From NCBI GenBank assembly GCA_023664455.1, contig JAMPFM010000003.1:1-64000 (forward strand): a stretch of 64,000 nucleotides of DNA, read 5' to 3'. This DNA is from Blautia sp. Lineage in GTDB: Bacteria > Bacillota > Clostridia > Lachnospirales > Lachnospiraceae. Made by a program: the position numbers and the translations under genes. Positions 7,282 through 16,127 of the stretch are shown here, piece after piece (positions within the stretch are counted from its first letter, which is position 1; every line of letters begins with the position of its first letter). A model generated the notes under the pieces. That model saw only the letters and a program-made list of their open reading frames with translations. It was not told where the DNA came from and made no database searches.

Positions 7282-8207
7282 TACTTACAGTAACTCTAAA
7301 TCCAGCGGTGGATAAAACTTATACGGCGGGGGAACTGATTACAGGGCATGTGAACCGGATGCGCACGGTGATGTCGATTGCAGGCGGAAAAGGAATCAAT
7401 GTGACGAAAGTGCTGTGTCAGTACGGATATCCGGTATGCGCTACCGGTTTTCTAGGCGGCTATGCCGGCAATTTTATTGAGGATTATCTGCAGAGCCAGC
7501 ATGTCATGTGTAAGTTTGTGCGCGTAGAGGGCGAGACGAGAAGCAATATGAATATTCTTGCGGATAACGGGTATGTGACGGAAATTTTAGAGCCGGGACC
7601 GAATATCGATGAGGAAAAGCAGCAAAAGTTTCTTGCCCAGTATGAGAAGTTGCTGCCAAGCTGTGAATTGGTCGTCTTGTCGGGAAGCGTGGCGCGGGGA
7701 ATGCCGGAGGACATTTATGCCACACTGATTGAAAAAGCGCGTATCCGTGGCATTAAGACGCTTCTTGATACGAATGGGGACAGTCTGCGTAAAGGCATTG
7801 CCGCCAAACCTTATCTGATTAAACCCAATCAGAAGGAATTAGAATATATCGTCGGGCATAAACTGGTAAAAAGGGAAGACGTAGCGGAAGCGGCGTTGGC
7901 GCTCCAGACCGGGGGAATTGCCCATGTGGTGGTATCTATGGGGAAAAAAGGACTGCTTTCTGTGGATGGCGGAAAGGTATTCTATGCCCGGGCAGGAAAC
8001 GTGTCGGTTTTAAATACCGTAGGCTGCGGCGACAGTGTAGTGGCCTCGTATGCCATGTCCATTCTGAAAAAAGAACATAATGAGAAAGCTTTGCAAAAGG
8101 CGGTCGCTATTTCTTCCGCCAATGCAACGACATTAATCAGCGGGGATATTCCGCAGGATACGGCGGAGGAATTGCTTTCGCAGATTACGGTGGAACAATT
8201 AAGATGA
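7278..8207 (+). CDS. 1-phosphofructokinase / tagatose-6-phosphate kinase family
   Basis: PfkB-family sugar kinase of 309 residues from ATG 7278 (MILTVTLNPAVDKTY). N-terminal signature AGGKGINVTKVL near 35-47 and the ATP/catalytic signature NTVGCGDSVVASYA near 250, where the usual GAGDS reads GCGDS. Likely phosphorylates fructose-1-phosphate, or tagatose-6-phosphate, in the cytoplasm. No PTS or fru genes are adjacent, so the substrate is not fixed by context. A TTG at 7251 would add nine residues but overlaps the cassette sequence. A strong terminator follows. Confidence 0.85.
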   Translation: MILTVTLNPAVDKTYTAGELITGHVNRMRTVMSIAGGKGINVTKVLCQYGYPVCATGFLGGYAGNFIEDYLQSQHVMCKFVRVEGETRSNMNILADNGYVTEILEPGPNIDEEKQQKFLAQYEKLLPSCELVVLSGSVARGMPEDIYATLIEKARIRGIKTLLDTNGDSLRKGIAAKPYLIKPNQKELEYIVGHKLVKREDVAEAALALQTGGIAHVVVSMGKKGLLSVDGGKVFYARAGNVSVLNTVGCGDSVVASYAMSILKKEHNEKALQKAVAISSANATTLISGDIPQDTAEELLSQITVEQLR

Positions 8208-8263
8208 GTGCAATGGAGAGACTGCCCGGTTGGGGTTTGCTTTCTGTTGTTGTATATACAACG

Positions 8264-8297
8264 AAAAAGCCTGAGGGATACTCAGGCTTTTCGTATT
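8264..8297 (+). terminator. Rho-independent terminator after pfkB
   Basis: AAAAGCCTGAG (8265-8275) and CTCAGGCTTTT (8281-8291), an 11-bp perfect stem with a 5-base loop and T-rich tail. Confidence 0.9.
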
Positions 8298-8476
8298 TTC
8301 TTATGAGGGGGGAGATAGTGAGTTATCAACTATCTTGTTATTATCATAATTTTGAAATGTGTCTAAATTGTGTTTACTTTCTAATAAAAGTATAAACTTC
8401 TATTAAGAAACTTTGAAAAGTTGAAAAAAACTTTTTTTCGTGTTATTTTATCATATAGGAAATGACTCGACAACGC
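8298..8476. promoter_or_regulatory. Intergenic region with possible murE promoter
   Basis: The gap 8208-8611 holds no gene. A short inverted repeat GATAGT (8314-8319) / ACTATC (8329-8334) is present. A candidate promoter is TTGAAA (8421-8426), 17 bp, TATTTT (8444-8449), preceded by A/T-rich DNA. The palindromic repeat cluster then fills 8477-8548. Confidence 0.4.
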
Positions 8477-8551
8477 GGAAGAATGCAAGGCATTCTTCCC
8501 AAGATAATTGCGTAAGCGATTTTCTTGTAGATAATTGCGCAAGCGATTTTC
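8477..8551 (+). repeat. Palindromic repeat cluster, copy 2 (1 large + 2 small hairpins)
   Basis: GGAAGAATGC (8477-8486), loop AAG, GCATTCTTCC (8490-8499), then AATTGCGTAAGCGATT (8506-8521) and AATTGCGCAAGCGATT (8533-8548) at 27-bp spacing, each followed by TTCTTGTA. Same architecture as 4328-4456, with two small units instead of four and compensatory or G-U changes in the stems. Confidence 0.9.
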
Positions 8552-8611
8552 TTGTATGTTTTGTAAATTTTTGGATAACGAAAAGCAGATCGGGAAGGGA
8601 GCAGGGCTTAC

Positions 8612-10078
8612 ATGCGGAAATTACGGGAATTATTGGATTCCATAGAATATAGGTGCATCCGTGGAACCATAGAGACAGAGATATCTGAGATTGTGTATGA
8701 TTCCAGGAAGGTAACGGCGGATTGTCTTTTTATCTGTATCCGGGGCGCAAATGCGGACGGACATGAGTTTGCGACCCAGGCAGTGGCGGCGGGCGCGAGA
8801 GTCCTCATCGTGCAGCAGGAAGTAGAACTGCCACAAGATGCGGATGTTACCGTTATCAGCGTAGAGGATACCCGGTATGCGATGGCATTTATCTCGGCGG
8901 CGTATTTTCACCATCCTGCCAGACAGTTGCAGGTCATAGGCATTACCGGGACGAAGGGAAAGACGACTACCACATATCTGGTGAAGTCCATTTTGGAACA
9001 GGCGGGGCGGAAAGTCGGGTTGATTGGTACGATAGAAGTGATTATCGGAGATACCCATATCCATGCCAATAATACGACACCGGAGTCTTATCTGATACAG
9101 CAGTATTTCAGACAGATGGCGGACGCAGGGTGTGACATGGTTGTCATGGAAGTGTCTTCGCAGGGGTTGATGCTCCATAGGACGCAGGGATTTTTGTTTG
9201 ACTTTGGTATTTTCACGAATATCGAACCGGACCATATCGGACCGAACGAGCATAAAGATTTTGAAGATTATCTGCACTGTAAGAGTCTGTTGTTCAAACA
9301 GTGCAAAGTCGGGATTGTAAACCGGGACGATGCCTGCTGGGAAAAAGTGACGGCGGGGCATACTTGTCTGTTAGAAACTTACGGTATCGAGACAGAAGCA
9401 GATTTGAGGGCAGAGAACTTGCGGCTGCTTTCCGGCGGCGGAAAGCTGGGCGTTTCTTTTGATGTGTCGGGGCTTATGGAGTTTCCGGTCGAAGTGGCGG
9501 CGCCCGGTAAGTTCAGTGTTTACAATGCGTTGACGGCGATTGCAATCTGCCGCCATTTCGGCGTGTCAGAAGACGCGATTCAGAAAGCGCTTTTACAGGC
9601 TAAGGTCAAAGGAAGGATTGAGCTTGTAAACGTATCCGATGACTTTACCTTGATGATTGATTATGCGCACAATGCGATGGCGTTAGAAAGCCTGTTATCG
9701 ACATTAAAAGAATACCATCCCCACCGGCTGATATGTCTGTTTGGCTGCGGCGGAAACCGCTCCAAACTGCGGCGTTACGAGATGGGGGAGGTCAGTGGCA
9801 AGCTTGCGGATCTGACGATTATTACTTCCGACAATCCCCGTTATGAAGAGCCGCAGGATATTATAGAGGATATTAAGATAGGAATTGCAAAAACAGACGG
9901 AAAATATGTGGAAATCTGCGATAGAAAAGAGGCGATTGCCTATGCCATCGCGCATGGGGAGCCGGGAGATATTATTGTGCTTGCGGGAAAAGGACATGAA
10001 GATTATCAGGAAATCCGGGGCGTGAAATATCCTATGGATGAGAGAGATTTGATTCAGGATATCCTGGCGGGAAGATAG
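8612..10078 (+). CDS. murE: UDP-MurNAc-tripeptide synthetase MurE, mDAP type
   Basis: Adds the third amino acid to UDP-MurNAc-L-Ala-D-Glu in the cytoplasmic stage of peptidoglycan synthesis. 488 residues. Mur ligase P-loop GTKGKTTTTYLVKS near 113, central-domain NTTPESYLIQQYF, and SDNPRYEEPQDII near 410. The DNPR motif is the known signature of meso-diaminopimelate-adding MurE, so mDAP is the likely residue. GGGAG lies upstream of ATG 8612. The gene stands apart from the main dcw cluster at 39968 and heads the priA operon with a 15-base gap. Confidence 0.95.
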   Translation: MRKLRELLDSIEYRCIRGTIETEISEIVYDSRKVTADCLFICIRGANADGHEFATQAVAAGARVLIVQQEVELPQDADVTVISVEDTRYAMAFISAAYFHHPARQLQVIGITGTKGKTTTTYLVKSILEQAGRKVGLIGTIEVIIGDTHIHANNTTPESYLIQQYFRQMADAGCDMVVMEVSSQGLMLHRTQGFLFDFGIFTNIEPDHIGPNEHKDFEDYLHCKSLLFKQCKVGIVNRDDACWEKVTAGHTCLLETYGIETEADLRAENLRLLSGGGKLGVSFDVSGLMEFPVEVAAPGKFSVYNALTAIAICRHFGVSEDAIQKALLQAKVKGRIELVNVSDDFTLMIDYAHNAMALESLLSTLKEYHPHRLICLFGCGGNRSKLRRYEMGEVSGKLADLTIITSDNPRYEEPQDIIEDIKIGIAKTDGKYVEICDRKEAIAYAIAHGEPGDIIVLAGKGHEDYQEIRGVKYPMDERDLIQDILAGR

Positions 10079-10093
10079 ATGTGAGGACAACGG

Positions 10094-12331
10094 ATGAAGG
10101 AACAATTTGCGGACGTTATCGTGGAAATATCCCATGAGAAAGTTGACAGACCTTTTCAATATAAAATACCTGATGGCTTGCTTGGCTGCATCGTACCGGG
10201 AATCCGGGTGCATGTACCATTTGGAAAAGGTAACCGGGATACGCTCGGATACGTTATCGGGCTTTCTGATGATGCAGCGTATCCGATAGAGAAAATAAAA
10301 GAAATAACCTGTATCGATGAGAAGGGCATGAATGTGGAAAGCGATTTGATAAAGACTGCTTACTGGATGAAAAGCCATTACGGCTCCACGATGATTACCG
10401 CCCTCAAAACGGTGATACCCATCAAGCGGAAGATGAAACAGCAGGAGCAGAAGAAAATCGTAAGACTCTGCGGACAGGAAGAGATGAAAAGACAGTTAGA
10501 GGAGTGTATCAGAAAGCATCAGACGGCAAAAGCCAGGGTATTAGATGCGCTGTCCGAAGAAGAGATACTGCCTTATACCCTGCTTCGGGAAAAGTTAAAT
10601 GTTACCGCGTCCACGTTAAACAGTCTGGAAAAACAAGGGCTGATTGCGATAGAGCGGGAAAATTATTATAGGAATCCGGTGAAAAGGACTTTAGAGCGTG
10701 AGGAAACAAAGACGCTTAGCCCGGCGCAGAATGCGATTATCGAAGAGGTTCTTAGGGACTATTTAGGCGGCAAAAGAAAAACGTATCTGATACACGGCAT
10801 TACAGGCAGCGGCAAGACTGAAGTATACCTTGGGGTGATTGCCCGGATGATAGCGGAAGGCAGACAGGCGATTGTCCTGATTCCAGAGATTGCCCTGACC
10901 TACCAGACACTGCTCCGTTTTTATAAAAGATTTGGCGACAGGGTATCTGTCATGAATTCCCGGTTGTCTGCGGGAGAAAGATATGACCAGATGGAACGCG
11001 CCAGAAACGGCGAACTAGATGTGATGATAGGACCCCGTTCCGCGCTGTTTACGCCATTCCCGAATCTGGGCGTCATCGTTATAGATGAGGAACATGAAAG
11101 CAGTTATAAAAGTGAATCCATGCCCAGATACCATGCAAGAGAGACGGCGATACAGATTGCTTCCATGAAGGGCGCAAGCGTGATATTAGGTTCCGCAACT
11201 CCATCCTTAGAAGCGTATTACCGTGCCAAAAAAGGGGAATATAAACTGTATCAGATGAAAGAGCGGCTGACGGGCGGAAGTCTGCCCCAGGTATATACCG
11301 TGGATTTGCGCAAGGAATTAAAGGAAGGCAATCGCTCCATATTCAGCCGGAAATTAAAAAGTCTGATGAAAGAGCGCCTTGCAGCGGGCGAGCAGATTAT
11401 GCTTTTTCTAAACCGGAGAGGATATGCAGGGTTTATATCCTGTAGAGCCTGTGGTTTTGTCATGAAGTGTCCACACTGCGACGTTTCTCTATCGGAGCAC
11501 CGGAACGGAAAACTAATCTGCCATTATTGCGGATACGAAGCAATCAGACCGAAAAATTGTCCTTCCTGCGGTTCTAAGTATCTGCTTGGATTTAAGGCGG
11601 GAACGGAGCAGATAGAGGAGGCTGTCTATCAGGAATTTCCAGGGACTCGTGTCCTGCGTATGGATGCGGATTCTACGAGGGATAAGGAAAGTTATGAGAG
11701 GATTTTATCTGCCTTTGCGGACGGCAGGGCGGATATTTTAGTAGGCACGCAAATGATTGTCAAAGGACATGATTTCCCCAATGTGACGCTGGTTGGGATT
11801 CTGGCGGCGGATTTATCCCTGAATCAGAACGATTACCGGGCGGGGGAAAGAACGTTTCAGCTTCTGACCCAGGCGGCAGGAAGGGCAGGAAGAGGCGTAA
11901 AGCCCGGCGAAGTGGTCATTCAGACCTATCAGCCGGAACATTACAGCATCGTCCATGCTGCCAATCAGGATTATGAGAGCTTCTATGAAGAAGAAATTGT
12001 GTACCGGGAGCTGTTACAGTATCCGCCCGTGGCGAACATGCTCGCTATCCTGGCGGTTTCTAAAGAGGAAAAAGAAGGAAACCGGATTTTGGAACGCTTT
12101 GCTTTGCTGGTGAAAGAGAAATTTGCATCGGAAAAAGCTTTTTATACGATAGGACCCGCTCCGGCGGGGATTTCCCGGATGAATGATTTGTACCGGCATA
12201 CGTTATATTTTAAACACCCGGATTATGAGAAGCTTGTACAGATAAAAGATGTGCTGGAAGCTGATTATAAAGAAGCGGATATTAAAAATCTGACAATCCA
12301 GTTTGATTTTAATCCGATGAACACATACTAA
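10094..12331 (+). CDS. priA: Primosomal protein PriA (replication restart helicase)
   Basis: 3'-5' DNA helicase that reloads the replisome at stalled forks. 745 residues. N-terminal fork-binding domain, Walker A GITGSGKTEVYL near 234, Walker B DEEHESSYK near 336, and a zinc-binding insertion with eight cysteines in CRACGFVMKCPHC, CHYCGYEAI and CPSCGSK (about 450-495). Helicase motifs VGTQMIVKGHDFPNV and QAAGRAGRG follow. Length is normal. It begins 15 bases after murE and is followed by def, as in many Firmicutes. Confidence 0.96.
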   Translation: MKEQFADVIVEISHEKVDRPFQYKIPDGLLGCIVPGIRVHVPFGKGNRDTLGYVIGLSDDAAYPIEKIKEITCIDEKGMNVESDLIKTAYWMKSHYGSTMITALKTVIPIKRKMKQQEQKKIVRLCGQEEMKRQLEECIRKHQTAKARVLDALSEEEILPYTLLREKLNVTASTLNSLEKQGLIAIERENYYRNPVKRTLEREETKTLSPAQNAIIEEVLRDYLGGKRKTYLIHGITGSGKTEVYLGVIARMIAEGRQAIVLIPEIALTYQTLLRFYKRFGDRVSVMNSRLSAGERYDQMERARNGELDVMIGPRSALFTPFPNLGVIVIDEEHESSYKSESMPRYHARETAIQIASMKGASVILGSATPSLEAYYRAKKGEYKLYQMKERLTGGSLPQVYTVDLRKELKEGNRSIFSRKLKSLMKERLAAGEQIMLFLNRRGYAGFISCRACGFVMKCPHCDVSLSEHRNGKLICHYCGYEAIRPKNCPSCGSKYLLGFKAGTEQIEEAVYQEFPGTRVLRMDADSTRDKESYERILSAFADGRADILVGTQMIVKGHDFPNVTLVGILAADLSLNQNDYRAGERTFQLLTQAAGRAGRGVKPGEVVIQTYQPEHYSIVHAANQDYESFYEEEIVYRELLQYPPVANMLAILAVSKEEKEGNRILERFALLVKEKFASEKAFYTIGPAPAGISRMNDLYRHTLYFKHPDYEKLVQIKDVLEADYKEADIKNLTIQFDFNPMNTY

Positions 12332-12413
12332 GGGAACATCTATTTCATTAGTTACATTGGGCTTATTGCGATGAGGTCTAAATTCTGAAGAAAAAGGCAG
12401 AAAGGAAAAGAAT

Positions 12414-12890
12414 ATGGCAATTAGGAATATCAGGGAGATGGGAGATCCCGTCTTAGAAAAAACATGTAAGGAAGTAAGGGAAGTCACACCGCGGGTTCAG
12501 GAATTGATTGATGATATGTTTGATACGCTGTATGAAGCCAATGGGGTCGGGCTTGCTGCTCCGCAGGTCGGCGTCTTAAAGCGGATTGTCGTCATAGATA
12601 CGACGGGGGAAGACCCGATTCTGCTGATTAATCCCAGAATCCTTGAGACGAGCGGGGAGCAGACCGGTTACGAAGGCTGTTTAAGCGTGCCGGGCAAGAC
12701 GGGGCATGTGACGAGAGCCAATTATGTGAAAGCGATTGCCTATGATGAAAATATGGAACCTTTTGAAATCGAGGGGACAGAGCTGCTTGCCAGGGCAATT
12801 TTGCATGAGATAGACCATCTGGACGGACATCTCTACGTCGAAAAAGTGGAAGGACCGCTGCAGGACGTGGAGGACGTGGAAGAAGAATAG
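12414..12890 (+). CDS. def: Peptide deformylase
   Basis: Removes the formyl group from nascent N-termini using a bound metal. 158 residues with the three family motifs: GVGLAAPQVG (near 43), EGCLSVPG (near 88, Cys metal ligand) and HEIDHLDGHLYVEK (near 130, two His ligands and catalytic Glu). Start MAIRNIREMGDP is typical, with AAAGGAAAAG upstream. Its partner fmt follows after a structured 92-bp spacer. Confidence 0.96.
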   Translation: MAIRNIREMGDPVLEKTCKEVREVTPRVQELIDDMFDTLYEANGVGLAAPQVGVLKRIVVIDTTGEDPILLINPRILETSGEQTGYEGCLSVPGKTGHVTRANYVKAIAYDENMEPFEIEGTELLARAILHEIDHLDGHLYVEKVEGPLQDVEDVEEE

Positions 12891-12959
12891 GTTGAAAAAT
12901 CAAAGATTTTTCAACCGCGAGTTTGTGCTGACGTTTGCAACGTCCGGCACAAACATCGC
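12890..12959. repeat. Two-hairpin palindromic element between def and fmt
   Basis: First hairpin: GGTTGAAAAATC (12890-12901), loop AAA, GATTTTTCAACC (12905-12916), a 12-bp perfect stem that starts at the last base of the def stop codon. Second hairpin: GCGA-GTTTGTGC-(T)-GACGTT (12917-12935) with AACGTC-(CG)-GCACAAAC-A-TCGC (12939-12959), a long interrupted stem with loop TGC. No T run follows, so it is not a classic terminator. The design (stem-AAA-stem plus second hairpin) recalls REP-like elements. Confidence 0.85.
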
Positions 12960-12982
12960 AGGTTGTGGAAAGGGCATGGGAT

Positions 12983-13918
12983 ATGAAGATTGTATTTATG
13001 GGGACGCCTGACTATGCGGTGGGGGCGTTAAGGAAAATCGTAGAGGCGGGGCATCAGGTGGCGGCGGTAGTCACTCAGCCTGATAAGCCGAAAGGACGCG
13101 GCAAGGAAATGCAGATGACGCCGGTAAAAGCCTGTGCGCTGCAATATGGTCTGTCGGTGTTTCAGCCTGTGAAGATTAAGACGCCGGAGGCAGTAGAAAA
13201 GCTGCAATCCTACGGAGCCGATATTTTCGTGGTTGCCGCTTTTGGGCAGATTCTGTCGGAGGAAATTCTGCAGATGCCGAAGTATGGGTGTATCAATATC
13301 CATGCGTCCCTGCTTCCGAAATACCGCGGTGCGGGTCCCATTCAGTGGGCAATTTTAAATGGCGAGAAAGAAACAGGCATTACAATTATGCAGATGGATA
13401 AGGGGATTGATACCGGTGATATCCTGCTGCAGAGCGTCGTGCCGATTGACGAGAAAGAAACAGGCGACAGTCTGCATGATAAATTAGCGGATGTGGGGGC
13501 GGAATTGATTGTGGAGGCGCTTGTCAGGATAGAAGCGGGCGAAGTGACGCCCCATAAGCAGAAGGAAGAGGATTCCTGCTATGCCAAGATGCTGCAGAAG
13601 GCTATGGGAAAGATAGACTGGCAGCAGGAAACGGTGCAGATTGAACGGATGGTACGGGGATTAAATTCCTGGCCCAGCGCCTATACTTCCTACCTGGGAA
13701 AAACCTTGAAAATATGGGAAAGCAGCGTCAGCGGAGACAAAGCAGCGTCTAATGATGCACCCGGAACGATAACGATGGTGGAAAAAGATGCTTTTTATGT
13801 ACGCACCGGGGATGGGACGTTAAAAATCACGCAGGTACAGTTAGAAGGAAAGAAGCGGATGAGCGTAAAGGATTTTCTACTGGGTTATTCGGTGAAAATA
13901 GGAGACATGCTTGGATAA
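12983..13918 (+). CDS. fmt: Methionyl-tRNA formyltransferase
   Basis: Formylates initiator Met-tRNA using 10-formyl-tetrahydrofolate. 311 residues from ATG 12983 (MKIVFMGTPDYAVGA). Signature HASLLPKYRGAGPIQWAI near 107-124 holds the catalytic Asn-His region (INIHASLLP), then the Asp-containing DKGIDTGDIL. The C-terminal OB domain follows. An upstream in-frame start at 12935 would place 16 codons inside the hairpin element, so the ATG preceded by GGAAAGGG is preferred. Confidence 0.96.
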   Translation: MKIVFMGTPDYAVGALRKIVEAGHQVAAVVTQPDKPKGRGKEMQMTPVKACALQYGLSVFQPVKIKTPEAVEKLQSYGADIFVVAAFGQILSEEILQMPKYGCINIHASLLPKYRGAGPIQWAILNGEKETGITIMQMDKGIDTGDILLQSVVPIDEKETGDSLHDKLADVGAELIVEALVRIEAGEVTPHKQKEEDSCYAKMLQKAMGKIDWQQETVQIERMVRGLNSWPSAYTSYLGKTLKIWESSVSGDKAASNDAPGTITMVEKDAFYVRTGDGTLKITQVQLEGKKRMSVKDFLLGYSVKIGDMLG

Positions 13919-13939
13919 AAGGAAGGAGCGGACTAATTT

Positions 13940-14659
13940 ATGGGATATTATGGTTTTTATGGGATTCATTTTGACCCCACTTACTGGCTGGTTATTATTG
14001 GGGCGCTGCTGTGTATGTTTGCGCAAATGCGCATTAGCACGACGTTTCAGAAATACTCACGAATCAGGAGCCGGAGCGGGCTGACAGGAGCCGAGGCAGC
14101 ACAGAAGATTTTACAGCTTTCGGGCATCTATGATGTGAGGATAGAACATATTAGAGGAAATCTGACGGACCATTACGATCCTTCGACGATGGTGCTCAGG
14201 CTTTCGGACGCTACCTATAACTCGCCTTCTGTGGCGGCAATCGGAGTTGCTGCGCACGAGTGTGGGCATGCACTGCAGCATCATAAGGGATATGCGCCTT
14301 TAAGTATCAGGACGGCGTTGGTGCCGGCGGCAAATATCGGTTCTAAGCTGGGAATCCCGCTTATTTTAGTCGGCGTTTTATTCGGGATGAATCAGACGCT
14401 TATCCAGATTGGTATCTGGGTGTTCGCGCTGGCGGTTTTATTTCAGATTGTTACGCTGCCGGTGGAATTTAACGCATCCAGCAGGGCGCTTACGATGTTA
14501 AATGATTATGGACTGATGGAAAAAGATGAGACAAACGGCTGCCGTAAGGTTTTACAGGCGGCTGCGTTGACTTACGTTGCGGCTGCTGCTTCTTCCATTT
14601 TACAGTTTCTGCGTCTGATTCTTTTATTTGGCAATAACGACAATAAAAGAAGGGATTAG
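13940..14659 (+). CDS. Zinc metallopeptidase, YugP family, membrane protein
   Basis: 239-residue integral membrane protein. Predicted helices lie near 10-30, 130-150, 155-175 and 205-225. The zinc protease motif HECGHALQHH (HEXXH) is near residue 108, preceded by VAAIGVAA. This matches the YugP / DUF2268-like putative neutral zinc metallopeptidase family, whose substrate is unknown. It sits between fmt and rsmB, a position it often holds in Clostridia, but no functional link to translation is shown. Confidence 0.85.
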   Translation: MGYYGFYGIHFDPTYWLVIIGALLCMFAQMRISTTFQKYSRIRSRSGLTGAEAAQKILQLSGIYDVRIEHIRGNLTDHYDPSTMVLRLSDATYNSPSVAAIGVAAHECGHALQHHKGYAPLSIRTALVPAANIGSKLGIPLILVGVLFGMNQTLIQIGIWVFALAVLFQIVTLPVEFNASSRALTMLNDYGLMEKDETNGCRKVLQAAALTYVAAAASSILQFLRLILLFGNNDNKRRD

Positions 14660-14678
14660 GCGGCATAAATGTCGCAGG

Positions 14679-14711
14679 CTGAGAGAAAGGTATGGTTATT
14701 AGTATGTGATG
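14679..14711 (+). promoter_or_regulatory. Start-site cassette with mini-ORF before rsmB
   Basis: CTGAGAGAAAGGTATGGTT, then mini-ORF ATG GTT ATT AGT ATG TGA (14692-14709). Its stop shares the A of the rsmB ATG (TGATG). Same pattern as before pfkB and lgt. Confidence 0.5.
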
Positions 14712-16058
14712 AATACAAGAGAAATCATTTTAGAGATATTGCTGGAATTAGAAAGAAACGACGGCTATGTGAATCTGTTACTGGCGGATGTGCTGGAAAA
14801 GTACGATTATCTTTCGCCGCAGGAAAAGGCTTTTATCAAGAGGGTGACGGAAGGAAGCGTAGAGCGGCGCATTCAGATTGATTATGTCTTAGACAGGATA
14901 TCCAAAACGCCAGTGGCAAAGATGAAGCCGTTAATCCGGCAGCTTCTACGTATGAGTGTCTATCAGATTTTATTCATGGATACAGTCCCGGATGCGGCGG
15001 TCTGTAATGAAGCAGTCAGACTTGCTGGCAAACGAAAGTTTAAGACATTGCAGGGCTTTGTAAACGGCGTGTTGCGGAATGTATCCAGACAAAAGCAGAC
15101 GATTGTTTATCCAGATGCGGCAAAAGAGTTAGAGACCTCTTTGTCCGTTCGATATTCTATGCCGAAGTGGCTGGTTTCCTTTTTCCTGCATCAATATAGC
15201 CGGGAAGTTGTGGAAACGATTTTTCGTGCATTTCTGGAAAGAGAGCCGGTGACAGTTCGCATCGAAGAGGGACTTAGCCTGGCGGAGCAGGAGACGCTTT
15301 TAGATGCATGGAAAAAACAAGGAGTTGTCGTAAAGTCCCATCCCTATCTTCCTTATGCGATGCAGATAGAAAAGACGGAAGGGATAAAACGGCTTTTTGG
15401 GTATGCAGAAGGGCTTTTTGCAGTGCAGGACGTCAGCTCCATGCTTGTCATAGAGGCAGCGGGTATCCAGAAAGGACAGACGATTATAGATATTTGCGCC
15501 GCGCCCGGAGGAAAGTCCCTTCATGCGGCAACAAAGCTGATGGGGACGGGAAAAGTGCTTTCTTTTGACATAACGGAGAAAAAACTGGCGCGTCTGGAAG
15601 AAAACCGGCGGCGGATGCGCAAAGAGAATATAGAAATCGCAATGGGGGACGCTTGTGTTTTCAATGAGGCGCTGTATCAGTCAGCAGATGTAGTGCTGGC
15701 GGACGTTCCTTGTTCGGGACTGGGCGTCATCGGGAAAAAGACGGACATCAAATACCATGTGAGTGAGCAGTCGTTAGAAGAGATTGTCCTTTTACAAAAA
15801 GAGATTGTAAAAAACGCTGCCGCTTATGTGAAGCCGGGCGGTATTTTAATGTACAGCACCTGCACGATTCATTCCAAGGAAAATGAAGAAATGGTGGAAT
15901 GGATTTGCAGCGAGTTTCCGTTTACACTAGACAAGATAGGGAAGGCGCTTACGGCTGTTGTCGGGGCGGATGAAGATACGGGGATGCTTCAGCTGCTTCC
16001 GGGGATTCATGAGACGGATGGATTCTTTCTGGCGAAGCTTAAAAAGCGGGAAACCTAA
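14709..16058 (+). CDS. rsmB: 16S rRNA (cytosine-C5) methyltransferase RsmB
   Basis: Methylates C967 (E. coli numbering) of 16S rRNA. 449 residues. N-terminal NusB-like helical domain (about 1-140), then a Rossmann SAM domain with DICAAPGGKSLHAATKL near 262, the first conserved cysteine in DVPCSGLG near 338 and the catalytic TC motif YSTCTIHSKENEE near 384. Start taken as ATG 14709; a GTG at 14706 adds one residue. It lies in the fmt-rsmB-rlmN-prpC-prkC-rsgA order common in Firmicutes. Confidence 0.95.
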   Translation: MNTREIILEILLELERNDGYVNLLLADVLEKYDYLSPQEKAFIKRVTEGSVERRIQIDYVLDRISKTPVAKMKPLIRQLLRMSVYQILFMDTVPDAAVCNEAVRLAGKRKFKTLQGFVNGVLRNVSRQKQTIVYPDAAKELETSLSVRYSMPKWLVSFFLHQYSREVVETIFRAFLEREPVTVRIEEGLSLAEQETLLDAWKKQGVVVKSHPYLPYAMQIEKTEGIKRLFGYAEGLFAVQDVSSMLVIEAAGIQKGQTIIDICAAPGGKSLHAATKLMGTGKVLSFDITEKKLARLEENRRRMRKENIEIAMGDACVFNEALYQSADVVLADVPCSGLGVIGKKTDIKYHVSEQSLEEIVLLQKEIVKNAAAYVKPGGILMYSTCTIHSKENEEMVEWICSEFPFTLDKIGKALTAVVGADEDTGMLQLLPGIHETDGFFLAKLKKRET

Positions 16059-16127
16059 GGGAAAACGGGCATCAGCGATTTTTTGTAAGTAGTATCGCAC
16101 CGGAGGCTCTGACATGGAGAAAGATTT

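Noticed and set aside
8204..8395. 63-residue frame after pfkB
   Set aside because: It runs through a strong terminator and has no family resemblance.
8440..8652. 70-residue frame over the second palindromic cluster
   Set aside because: Repeat-derived peptide that overlaps the murE start in another frame.
14669..14881. 70-residue frame at the rsmB start
   Set aside because: Out of frame with RsmB, whose NusB-like domain starts here; rich in unlikely codons.
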